Source: an uncultured Draconibacterium sp. (GTDB lineage: Bacteria; Bacteroidota; Bacteroidia; Bacteroidales; Prolixibacteraceae). From it: DNA of 64,000 nt. This document shows, in pieces, positions 44,469 to 52,861 of this stretch. The first letter of the stretch is position 1; each line of letters starts with the position of its first letter. The notes below the pieces were generated by a model that did not search any database, was not told the DNA's origin, and worked only from the letters and a program-made list of their open reading frames with translations. The position numbers and the translations under genes are program-made. Location of the stretch: assembly GCA_947492175.1 (NCBI GenBank), contig CANLMQ010000008.1, forward strand, positions 1 through 64,000, written 5' to 3'.

Positions 44469-46115
44469 ATGTATAAAATAAAACTCGTTGCAATAATATT
44501 GTTGTTGCCCTTTCTGTTAAACGCGCAGAAAAATATTGATCTTTTTATTTGGGCTGGTCAGTCAAATGCACAGGGCTGGACCGGCAATGCGGCGTATTAT
44601 CCAACTGATACTGCTTCTCTGGACCAATCAATTCTGCTCAACTGGACTTTTTTTGGTAAAGAAGATTCAAATGGCGAGTGGATAACTATGCAAGCTCAAA
44701 AAGGGAGATATCCTGCTGGTCATTTTGGCCCGGAAGTTAGTTTTGCACGAGAGTTGAGAAAAGCCGGTTATAATCCGGCCATATTTAAATATTGCTTGGG
44801 AGGAACCGGGCTTGCCCGCGACTGGAAAGCTCCTGGGAAAGGGGGAATTTACGATAGTATGGTAAAGGATTTAAAACCTGCCATAAAAAAGTTAAAGAAA
44901 CAGGGACATAAGGTAAATATCCGCGGATTTATATGGATACAGGGAGAATCGGATGGTGTAAACGATGAAATCGCAAATGCTTATTATTCGAACCTGGAAA
45001 CATTGTTACATGATTTACGCACAAATGTTGTTAAAGACTCTGAACTTCAGGTAATACTTGGTGTAGATGAACAACACAGTTATATGAAGGACAGGCCTGT
45101 GGTTGTAAAGGCACAAAAGAAAATTGCGCAGGAAGATAAAAATATCATTTACACAAGTATGTATGGTCTGCCCAAAGCCGATGCCACGCATTTAACTCCA
45201 AATGGTTTGGTGCAACATGGTTGCCGAATTTTTAATGCATTTAACCTTTTGAATGCCGGGCCGGAAAGTACAATTAAACATACCGGCAATTTAAAAGTAC
45301 TTACTTATAACATTTGGAATGGTTTCGACTGGGGGAAAGATGAGCCTCGCCGTGGTAAGTTGCAACAATGGGTAAACACACAACAACCTGATGTTGTGGC
45401 TCTGCAAGAACTTTGCAAATATACACCGGAGAAATTGGCAGAAGATGCCAAAAGCTGGGGGCATAATTATTCTGTATTGTTAAAAGAGGACGGATATTCA
45501 GTTGGATTGACTTCAAGGTATCCCATTGCTGTGAAAGAAAAAATCAGGGAAGGAATGCACCATGGCGCGCTTCATTGTGCAACCAGTGATATTGATTTTT
45601 TTGTTGTTCATCTTCACCCGGGTAGTATTAAACGGCGCAGGGAGGAAGCAAAAATTTTACTTACTAAGTTGGAGGAAATCAAAGGCGGGGGGGCAGAATA
45701 TATTGTACTTGGCGATTTTAATGCGCATTCGCCTTTCGATGCCGATTTGTATGAACCTGAGGGCCATTTTCTTAACCGGTTAAAGGAAATGAACAAAGAC
45801 AAAGGATTAAACGGTAATGTGGAGTTAAATGGGAATCTGGATTATGCTGTTTTAGCATCGTTTCTATCACATCCTTTGTATGATGTTGTAAGAGATTATA
45901 CAAGCGGACTGGAAGAGCGAGGTAGTTTCCCGGGACGGGTTTTGGCTCCTGTTAATAACGAAACAAATGAACAACTGATGTCGCGAATGGAACGTATCGA
46001 TTATATACTTGTTTCGCCGGGGCTCAGTACCAAATGTGTTAATGCCAAAGTTTGTAATGGAGCCGATAATTGGTTACTGTCCGATCATTATCCTGTAATA
46101 GCTGAATTTGAATAA
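44469..46115 (+). CDS. SGNH carbohydrate esterase fused to endonuclease/exonuclease/phosphatase domain
   Basis: 548 residues with a signal peptide (1-20, L-N-A-Q). Domain 1 (about 22-260) is a SASA/CE6-type SGNH esterase: W-A-G-Q-S-N-A-Q-G with Ser32, W-I-Q-G-E-S-D (about 156-162) and D-A-T-H (Asp238, His241). Domain 2 (about 273-548) is an EEP fold: L-T-Y-N-I-W-N, V-V-A-L-Q-E, L-G-D-F-N-A-H and terminal L-S-D-H-Y-P-V, all metal/catalytic residues kept. It probably removes acetyl groups and a phosphodiester- or phosphate-linked substituent. I do not know this fusion as a described architecture. It lies within the operon (30 and 15 base gaps). Confidence 0.88.
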   Translation: MYKIKLVAIILLLPFLLNAQKNIDLFIWAGQSNAQGWTGNAAYYPTDTASLDQSILLNWTFFGKEDSNGEWITMQAQKGRYPAGHFGPEVSFARELRKAGYNPAIFKYCLGGTGLARDWKAPGKGGIYDSMVKDLKPAIKKLKKQGHKVNIRGFIWIQGESDGVNDEIANAYYSNLETLLHDLRTNVVKDSELQVILGVDEQHSYMKDRPVVVKAQKKIAQEDKNIIYTSMYGLPKADATHLTPNGLVQHGCRIFNAFNLLNAGPESTIKHTGNLKVLTYNIWNGFDWGKDEPRRGKLQQWVNTQQPDVVALQELCKYTPEKLAEDAKSWGHNYSVLLKEDGYSVGLTSRYPIAVKEKIREGMHHGALHCATSDIDFFVVHLHPGSIKRRREEAKILLTKLEEIKGGGAEYIVLGDFNAHSPFDADLYEPEGHFLNRLKEMNKDKGLNGNVELNGNLDYAVLASFLSHPLYDVVRDYTSGLEERGSFPGRVLAPVNNETNEQLMSRMERIDYILVSPGLSTKCVNAKVCNGADNWLLSDHYPVIAEFE

Positions 46116-46130
46116 ATTAAATCTGTAAAA

Positions 46131-47183
46131 ATGAAGTGTTTTTTGTTAAGCTTATGTGTTTTTTTCATAGTTACAAACGGATTTTCGCAAAACGAGAAAT
46201 CTTTTGCAGATAAATGGGAGTTTGTGGGAAAAGCGGTTGAAGAACCGGGTTATACCATTTGGGGAACTTCTCCAGTAATGGGAGATGATGGTAAAGTTCA
46301 TCTTTTTGTTGCGCGTTGGCCTGGCGAATTGAAAGTTGATCCGGGATGGCGCACACACAGCGAAATTGCCCATTATGTTGGCGATTCGCCCGAAGGACCG
46401 TTTGTCTTTTCAGAAGTAGCGGTAAAAGGAGATATCAACGACAAGGCTCCTTGTAATCCCGCCATTCATAAAGTTTATGCACCACATAACCCGGCCATTC
46501 ATAAAGTCGACAGCTTGTATGCTTTGTTTTATATTGTTAACGATGGTATTGAAGAACATCCTTCAAATCAATATATATGCATGGCGACCTCTGAAAGTTT
46601 ATTTGGCCCTTGGAAAAAAGCCGGTGATGACGGGGTGATTCTTAAGACTTCAAAAAATCCTGATTACTGGACATACAAGGCAAGCAACGGCGTTAATAAT
46701 CCGGCATTTTTACAACATCCCGATGGCGGATATTATCTCTATTTTAAATCGGAAAAAGCAAGAATGGGACTGGCTGTCGCCGAAAATCTGGAAGGACCGT
46801 ATGTACAAATGCCTTTTCCGGTAACGGCCAACGACCGTAATATTGAAGACGGCTACGCATTTATGTACAATGGGAAATTTGCTTTGCTTACAACCGATAA
46901 TCATGGCATGATCGAGGAAGGTGGTGGTATTCTCTGGACTTCTGATGATGGAATTCATTTTAATACATACGAAAAAGGATTTCATCGTATAAACGATTAC
47001 ACAAAAGTGGATATGAATAATGTGGCCGTTCATTACGGACCTAAAAACAGAAGTTATGCGAAGTTCGAACGTCCGCAGGTATTACTGAAAGATGGGAAGC
47101 CAGCTTATGTGTATTTGCCGTCGGGTACTAATATTTACGGAGGAGATTGTACCGTGAGTTATGTATTAAAATATGTGGAGTAG
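46131..47183 (+). CDS. Secreted beta-propeller glycosidase, GH43/GH117-like
   Basis: 350 residues with a signal peptide (1-19, G-F-S-Q). Blade repeats of propeller glycosidases: G-T-S-P-V-M-G-D-D-G-K-V-H-L-F-V-A-R-W, H-S-E-I-A-H-Y-V-G-D-S-P-E-G-P-F, then Y-Y-L-Y-F-K, L-E-G-P-Y, Y-A-F-M-Y-N-G-K-F and F-E-R-P-Q-V-L. It is homologous to residues 20-350 of the fusion at 50463. A tandem 33-base duplication encodes A-P-C-N-P-A-I-H-K-V-Y / A-P-H-N-P-A-I-H-K-V-D and would lengthen one loop next to the likely active site. The stop is five bases before the sulfatase start. Family assignment is at superfamily level. Confidence 0.78.
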   Translation: MKCFLLSLCVFFIVTNGFSQNEKSFADKWEFVGKAVEEPGYTIWGTSPVMGDDGKVHLFVARWPGELKVDPGWRTHSEIAHYVGDSPEGPFVFSEVAVKGDINDKAPCNPAIHKVYAPHNPAIHKVDSLYALFYIVNDGIEEHPSNQYICMATSESLFGPWKKAGDDGVILKTSKNPDYWTYKASNGVNNPAFLQHPDGGYYLYFKSEKARMGLAVAENLEGPYVQMPFPVTANDRNIEDGYAFMYNGKFALLTTDNHGMIEEGGGILWTSDDGIHFNTYEKGFHRINDYTKVDMNNVAVHYGPKNRSYAKFERPQVLLKDGKPAYVYLPSGTNIYGGDCTVSYVLKYVE

Positions 47184-47188
47184 TTTGT

Positions 47189-48697
47189 ATGAAAACATCT
47201 ATAGGAATCATGACAAAATTAATTGCAATTTTTCTGTTTGTTTTCTTTTGGCAGGTTGCCTGGAGTAAGAACAAACAGGAAAAGCCTAACATCATCTTTT
47301 TTCTGGTGGATGATATGGGATGGCAGGAAACTTCAGTGCCTTTTTGGAGCAAGAAGACAAATTTGAATGAACGGTACCATACGCCAAGTATGGAGCGTTT
47401 GGCCGATCAGGGAATGAAATTTACGCAAGCTTATGCCTGTCCATTGTGTTCGCCATCGCGGGTAAGCCTAATGACCGGCATGAATGCTGCCAGGCATGGT
47501 GTTACAAACTGGACCTTGCGCAAAGGAAAATCACCCGATCAACAGCATGAGATTTTTGGAGTTCCGGATTGGAACCTAAATGGACTAAGTCCAATTGAAG
47601 GAATCGAAAATACTTGCGTTGCCAATACGCTGCCGAGCTTCTTACAGGAGGCTGGCTACCGAACCATCCATGTTGGGAAAGCCCATTGGGGAGCCATGGA
47701 TACTCCCGGCGAAGATCCTTTAAAACTAGGGTTTGATGTAAATATTGCCGGGCATGCAGCCGGTGGTCCCGGATCTTATCATGGAGAGAAGAATTATAGT
47801 GCCGTTTGGCGCAATGGAGCTCGTATTTGGGATGTGCCGGGACTCGAAAAATACCATGGAAAGGATATTAACCTCACCGAAGCGTTGACTCGTGAAGCAC
47901 TGACAGAGATGGAGGGCTGTGTCGCTAAAAATGAGCCATTCTATTTATACATGTCTCACTATGCGGTGCATGCCCCCTGGGAAAAGGACAAGCGTTTTTA
48001 TCAAAAGTATATCGATCAGGGACTGACCGATTTTGAGGCAACTTTAGCTTCCATGCTTGAGAGTATGGATCAATCGCTGGGAGATATTCTGAATAAAGTG
48101 GAACAGTTGGGAATTGAAGAGAACACCATTGTTATTTTCATGTCCGACAACGGCTCGCCTTCGCAGTGTCCGCAAAACCTGCCGTTGCGAGGGCACAAAG
48201 TAAGCCCGTATGAAGGGGGAATTCGTGATCCGATGATTGTGAGATGGCCAGGAACAGTGGAGCCGGGAAGTGCGACCAATGTCCCTGTTATCATTGAGGA
48301 TTTTTTCCCTTCAATTTTGGAAATGGCTGGCGTGAAAATGTATAAACAGACTGGTGAAAAAGTCGATGGGAAAAGTTTTGTGCCTCTCCTGAAGCAGAAA
48401 AATGTAAATGCAACGAAGCGTGATTTTGTATGGCATTTCCCACATAATTACGATTTTGAGCCATACAGTGTTATTCGCAGGGGCGATTGGAAACTCATTT
48501 ATTGGTATAAAAATGGGAAGTCTGAATTGTACAATATCCCGGACGATATTGGAGAACAGAATAATCTGGCTGAAATTAAACCACAGATAACTGTCGATTT
48601 AAAACACAGGCTCGGAAAATATCTGAGAAAGGTAAAGGCCACGGTTCCTGTTGACAAAAGAACCAATAAGCGCTTTAATTATCCTGGAGAAAACTAA
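47189..48697 (+). CDS. Formylglycine-dependent S1 sulfatase (Cys-type)
   Basis: 502 residues from ATG 47189; an in-frame TTG at 47147 overlaps the previous gene and was rejected, while ATG 47210 is also possible. Signal peptide with L-I-A-I-F-L-F-V-F-F. F-L-V-D-D-M-G carries metal Asp41/42. The signature is C-S-P-S-R with Cys87, followed by G-K-A-H-W-G (in place of GKWHxG), M-S-H-Y-A-V-H-A-P and F-M-S-D-N-G-S. It begins five bases after the propeller gene, so tight co-expression or translational coupling is likely. The GKAHW variant suggests a subfamily different from the sulfatase at 39393. Confidence 0.93.
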   Translation: MKTSIGIMTKLIAIFLFVFFWQVAWSKNKQEKPNIIFFLVDDMGWQETSVPFWSKKTNLNERYHTPSMERLADQGMKFTQAYACPLCSPSRVSLMTGMNAARHGVTNWTLRKGKSPDQQHEIFGVPDWNLNGLSPIEGIENTCVANTLPSFLQEAGYRTIHVGKAHWGAMDTPGEDPLKLGFDVNIAGHAAGGPGSYHGEKNYSAVWRNGARIWDVPGLEKYHGKDINLTEALTREALTEMEGCVAKNEPFYLYMSHYAVHAPWEKDKRFYQKYIDQGLTDFEATLASMLESMDQSLGDILNKVEQLGIEENTIVIFMSDNGSPSQCPQNLPLRGHKVSPYEGGIRDPMIVRWPGTVEPGSATNVPVIIEDFFPSILEMAGVKMYKQTGEKVDGKSFVPLLKQKNVNATKRDFVWHFPHNYDFEPYSVIRRGDWKLIYWYKNGKSELYNIPDDIGEQNNLAEIKPQITVDLKHRLGKYLRKVKATVPVDKRTNKRFNYPGEN

Positions 48698-48730
48698 ATA
48701 GCTAAGAAGAATTAAAATTCATTGGGAGTA

Positions 48731-48751
48731 CCTGTCTGATGAGTAGGCAGG
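48731..48751. repeat. Small REP-like palindrome between sulfatase and GH29
   Basis: CCTGTC (48731-48736) pairs with GGCAGG (48746-48751) including one G-T pair; the loop is TGATGAGTA. Arms resemble the CC(C/T)GTCTGA...GGCAGG pattern of the two palindromes near 16.2-16.3 kb. It overlaps the 5' extension of the next open frame, which supports the later ATG. Confidence 0.5.
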
Positions 48752-48786
48752 CTTCGAACTTAAACGAAATAGATATTTTTAATAAG

Positions 48787-50397
48787 ATGAGAAGAAGTAA
48801 GTTGATATTGATTTCGCTATTAGTCGCTTGTTTAAGTATTCCGTGTTTTTCGCAAGAGCAGGAACGTTCTTGGGAAGAATTAAGGGATCAATATGAGTTT
48901 CCTAGCTGGTACACCGAAGCCCGATTTGGTATTTGGGTTCATTGGGGGGCACAAACCGAACCTTTAAAAGGTGGAGGCTGGTATGCCCGCCACATGTATA
49001 TGCAGGATGTTGGCCGCGAACAATGGGGCGATGCCGCCTATGAGTACCATTGCAAAACCTATGGGCATCCTTCTGAAATCGGATACAAAGATGTTCTCAA
49101 CGAATGGAAAGCCGAAAAGCTGGATACTGATGCATTGGTGAAGTACTTTAAAAGTCTTGGTGCGAAGTATTTTGTAGCACTGGCGAATCATCATGACCAC
49201 TTTGATAATTTCAACTCGACCTACCATCCCTGGAATTCGGTTAAGGTTGGCCCCAAACGCGATATCATCAAAGAGTTTGAGGTTTCCTGTAAGAAATTTG
49301 ATATCCCATATGGCGTGAGTTCACACGATGACCGGTTTCTTTCCTGGTGGCTCCCGGCATTTGGCGCGGATACATCAGGAGTCTATCAAGGCAAGCCCTA
49401 CGATGGTAACATGACTGTTGAAGATGGAAAAGGGAAGTGGTGGAAAGGCCTGAATCCGGCTGATCTGTATGGATTGCCACCAAAGCAAAGAACTCCGGAG
49501 TACCTTGAAAGCGTTAAACAAAACTGGGTGCTTCGTCACACTGAGTTGGTAACCAAATACGATGTTGACATGCTTTGGTTTGATGGTTATGGATTCCCTT
49601 ACAAAGAGTATGGCAAGCAGGTTTGCCAGAACTTCTTCAATCACAAGCTTCAGCAAAACGGAACAATTGATGCCGTTATCGCCGGAAAATTCTCGAACGA
49701 GCCTTCAACTGTTAAGGATATTGAACGGGGAGGAGCCAGTGAAATTTTACCTTACCCCTGGCAGGGAATTACTACGCTTCGTACCTGGTTCTACAAAGAA
49801 GATGAGGGAAGAATGGAGTACAAGCAAAACGCCAGAACCATTATTGAATTGCTGGCCGATTACATGAGTAAAAACGGAAACTTGTTGCTTAATGTCGAAC
49901 TCCTGGCTGATGGAACCATTCCCGCTGAACAAAAGCCAATGCTGGACGATATCGGTAAATGGGTAAATTTAAACAGCGAAGCCATATACGCCAGTAAACC
50001 CTGGCTGATTTATGGCGATAACCTGGATTCGTATCTGAAGCTTGCAGATGATGGCACCGATGAAACAGACCTGGCAGCCTTAAAAGAGCAGAAGAAAACG
50101 GCCAATTTCAATGAAAGAACAGTAGCTAGTCCGGCTTACGGACATGATGAAGTCCGATTTGTAACCAACAACAAGGCTTTGTATGTGATTGTGTTGAATC
50201 CTGCAAAGGGCGATATTGTTCTTCCATCCTTGGGGTTGAATTCAGACCAGAAGCCCGGAAAGATAACTTTTGTAGAAATGATTGGAGGAAAAGATTCGAT
50301 TAAATTTCGACAGGGACAAGAAAAGCTTATCCTATCAGTTCCGGGTAAACGACCAAATAAGTATGCAGCAGTGTTTAAATTGGAAGGAGTTTTATAA
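48787..50397 (+). CDS. Secreted GH29 alpha-L-fucosidase (second subgroup)
   Basis: 536 residues from ATG 48787, giving M-R-R-S-K-L-I-L-I-S... and a signal peptide ending C-F-S-Q; an upstream ATG at 48739 lies in a palindrome and encodes a polar prefix. The catalytic barrel (about 30-380) has E-A-R-F-G-I-W-V-H-W-G, A-N-H-H-D-H-F (KHHDGF position, with HDHF) and nucleophile D-M-L-W-F-D-G-Y at Asp266. A C-terminal sandwich ends F-K-L-E-G-V-L. It is more distant from the GH29 genes at 35640 and 50463. Local composition is visibly more GC-rich than the rest of the cluster. Confidence 0.9.
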   Translation: MRRSKLILISLLVACLSIPCFSQEQERSWEELRDQYEFPSWYTEARFGIWVHWGAQTEPLKGGGWYARHMYMQDVGREQWGDAAYEYHCKTYGHPSEIGYKDVLNEWKAEKLDTDALVKYFKSLGAKYFVALANHHDHFDNFNSTYHPWNSVKVGPKRDIIKEFEVSCKKFDIPYGVSSHDDRFLSWWLPAFGADTSGVYQGKPYDGNMTVEDGKGKWWKGLNPADLYGLPPKQRTPEYLESVKQNWVLRHTELVTKYDVDMLWFDGYGFPYKEYGKQVCQNFFNHKLQQNGTIDAVIAGKFSNEPSTVKDIERGGASEILPYPWQGITTLRTWFYKEDEGRMEYKQNARTIIELLADYMSKNGNLLLNVELLADGTIPAEQKPMLDDIGKWVNLNSEAIYASKPWLIYGDNLDSYLKLADDGTDETDLAALKEQKKTANFNERTVASPAYGHDEVRFVTNNKALYVIVLNPAKGDIVLPSLGLNSDQKPGKITFVEMIGGKDSIKFRQGQEKLILSVPGKRPNKYAAVFKLEGVL

Positions 50398-50462
50398 GCC
50401 AATGAAATTACGCTGCTAAAGACTAAAATTTTTAAAATACAACTACGACTCAATTACTACTA

Positions 50463-52844
50463 ATGAAAAGGATTAATTTATTACTAATTGGTTTGGTGCT
50501 TGTCGTGGCAGGATTTGCCCAATCGCACCCGGACAAGTTATTCTTTAAAGACCGCTTGGAAAAGCTCTCTGATGAGAATCTATTTAAAACGGAAGGTTAC
50601 TACAACTGGTGTTCTTCCATCATCAAGGGAGAGGATGGAAAATATCACCTGTTTTATTCGCGTTGGCCTAAAAAATATACCTTTCTGAGTTGGCTGACTC
50701 ACTCGGAGGTGGCACATGCTGTTGCCGACTCGCCAACCGGGCCTTGGAAATATAAGGAAACGGTGCTGCAAAGCCGGGGAAAAGGCCATTGGGATGCCAT
50801 CACGGTTCACAATCCCAAAATCAAAAAGTTTGATGGCAAATACTATCTCTACTATGTCGCAACGAACATGGGCGACGAGGATTACACCGATGAGGATTTG
50901 GTAGAAATGGCTCGTGTTGGGTACAGCCACCCAAACTGGAAAAAGTACCTACGCCCCAACCAACGCACAGGAGTGGCTGTTGCAAATTCAATAAATGGAC
51001 CTTGGAAACGAATGGATCAGCCCTTGATTGAGCCTTCAGGACCAATTACCACTTTAACCGTAAATCCGGCAATTACTCAGGGGAAAGATGGCAAATACTA
51101 CTTGATTGTTAAAGGGGATAAACCCAATGAAACCCGTTTTATTCGTAACCAGGCAATGGCCGTTTCCGATTCGCCTACTGGGCCGTTTGTCATTCAGGAA
51201 AAGCCGGTTATTGATTACCTCGACACGGAGGACATGTCGGTGTGGTACGATGCCAAACGCGATTATTTTTATGGGGTATTTCATGCACATTCTTTTATCG
51301 GAATGGTTAGCTCGCCGGATGGAGTGAACTGGAAGAAAGCAACGGAATATGTTTTAACTCCGAAGAAATTGGAGATGAATGATGGCAACTTGCTGGTTCC
51401 TGACCGTTTGGAACGTCCGTTTGTTTATCTGGAGGATGACGAACCTCAGGTGCTTTCGTTGGCCGTAAAGAAGGGTGATGAGGCCTACATCGCATTTGTT
51501 CCGGTAAAACAGCAGAAACGTCCGGTTCCCAATAAGCGTCAGCAAGCGTGGCAGGAAGCTGAACTGGGTGCTGTTTTTCATTACGATTTGCATGTATTTG
51601 ATGGCAAGAAGTACGGACAAGGTGGTAACCGGATTGATCCGGTCACCGATTATCAGGTTTTCAATCCCAAAAATTTAGATACCGATCAATGGATAAAAGC
51701 GATTAAAGATGCAGGGGTTACCTTTGCTATTCTAACAGCTACACACGAAACTGGCTTTGCGCTTTACCAATCGGATGTAAATCCGTATTGTATGAAAGCC
51801 CTGAAGTTTCAGGATGGAAAGGGCGATTTGGTTCGCGACTTTGTGAATTCGTGCCGTAAGTATGGAATCAAGCCGGGTATTTATCTCGGGATTCGCTGGA
51901 ACTCGTTTATTGGCGTGCACGACTTTAAAGTCAATGGAGAAGGGGCTTTCCGTGAAAATCGTCAAAAATGGTACAACCAAATGATTGAAGGCATGGTTAA
52001 AGAGATTTGTACCAACTATGGCGAGTTGTTTGAAATTTGGTTTGATGGAGGTGCCGATCATCCTGCCAATGGGGCGCCGGATGTTTTACCCATCGTTCAG
52101 CGGTATCAACCCAACTGCTTGTTTTATCACAATAAGCAGCTGGCCGAAGCGCGCTGGGGAGGTTCTGAATCGGGAACGGTTGCCTATCCTTGTTGGTCAA
52201 CTTTCCCTTATTACTCAACCGGAGCGGGCGAGTCGGCTCATCAATCCATTGCTAAAAACAACTTCCAGCTATTGAAGGAGGGTGATCCAAACGGAGCTTA
52301 TTGGATGCCTGCCATGTCTGATGCTCCTTTGAGAGGCTATAACGGGCGGCATGAATGGTTTTGGGAACCAGGTGATGAAGCGCACATCTTCCCTGTGGAG
52401 AACCTGATGGAGATGTACTACAAGTCTGTTGGACGAAACTCGACATTGATCATGGGATTGACCCCTGATCCGAATGGATTATTACCGGAAACAGATGTGA
52501 AAAGGTTGAAGGAGTGGGGCGATGAGATTAATCGAAGATTTTCAAATCCGATAGGAGCTACTTCGGGAGTAGGCGAGAAAATAACGCTTAAGCTTCCTGC
52601 AAAACAGAAAGTTAACCAGATTATGTTGATGGAGGACATTTCAAAAGGTGAGCGAGTGCGCAGATTTGTATTGGAAGGAAAAACTTCAAAAGGCTGGGAG
52701 CCTATTTTTGAAGGATCCTGTATTGGTCATAAATTTATTCACCGTTTTGATGATCTGGAAGTTTCTTCGCTTCGGTTAAAAATCTCTGAGTCAGAAGACG
52801 AACCAATAATTAAAACTTTCTCCATTTTTAATACAGAAAACTAA
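50463..52844 (+). CDS. Bifunctional fusion: beta-propeller glycosidase + GH29 fucosidase
   Basis: 793 residues with a signal peptide (1-20, G-F-A-Q). Residues about 22-350 form a GH43/117-like propeller (D-G-K-Y-H-L-F-Y-S-R-W, H-S-E-V-A-H-A-V-A-D-S-P-T-G-P-W, N-P-K-I-K-K-F-D-G-K-Y-Y-L-Y-Y, L-E-R-P-F-V-Y). Residues about 355-793 form a GH29 enzyme with H-E-T-G-F and nucleophile E-I-W-F-D-G-G at Asp528, plus a discoidin-like tail. The linker is short (K-Q-Q-K-R-P-V-P-N-K-R-Q). Each half has a stand-alone homologue in the same cluster (46131 and 35640). Linkage suggests sequential removal of two neighbouring sugars from one chain end. Confidence 0.9.
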   Translation: MKRINLLLIGLVLVVAGFAQSHPDKLFFKDRLEKLSDENLFKTEGYYNWCSSIIKGEDGKYHLFYSRWPKKYTFLSWLTHSEVAHAVADSPTGPWKYKETVLQSRGKGHWDAITVHNPKIKKFDGKYYLYYVATNMGDEDYTDEDLVEMARVGYSHPNWKKYLRPNQRTGVAVANSINGPWKRMDQPLIEPSGPITTLTVNPAITQGKDGKYYLIVKGDKPNETRFIRNQAMAVSDSPTGPFVIQEKPVIDYLDTEDMSVWYDAKRDYFYGVFHAHSFIGMVSSPDGVNWKKATEYVLTPKKLEMNDGNLLVPDRLERPFVYLEDDEPQVLSLAVKKGDEAYIAFVPVKQQKRPVPNKRQQAWQEAELGAVFHYDLHVFDGKKYGQGGNRIDPVTDYQVFNPKNLDTDQWIKAIKDAGVTFAILTATHETGFALYQSDVNPYCMKALKFQDGKGDLVRDFVNSCRKYGIKPGIYLGIRWNSFIGVHDFKVNGEGAFRENRQKWYNQMIEGMVKEICTNYGELFEIWFDGGADHPANGAPDVLPIVQRYQPNCLFYHNKQLAEARWGGSESGTVAYPCWSTFPYYSTGAGESAHQSIAKNNFQLLKEGDPNGAYWMPAMSDAPLRGYNGRHEWFWEPGDEAHIFPVENLMEMYYKSVGRNSTLIMGLTPDPNGLLPETDVKRLKEWGDEINRRFSNPIGATSGVGEKITLKLPAKQKVNQIMLMEDISKGERVRRFVLEGKTSKGWEPIFEGSCIGHKFIHRFDDLEVSSLRLKISESEDEPIIKTFSIFNTEN

Positions 52845-52861
52845 ACGAAATAATTCCAAAA

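Noticed and set aside
47147..47188. Upstream TTG start for the sulfatase
   Set aside because: It overlaps the propeller gene and puts polar residues before the signal peptide.
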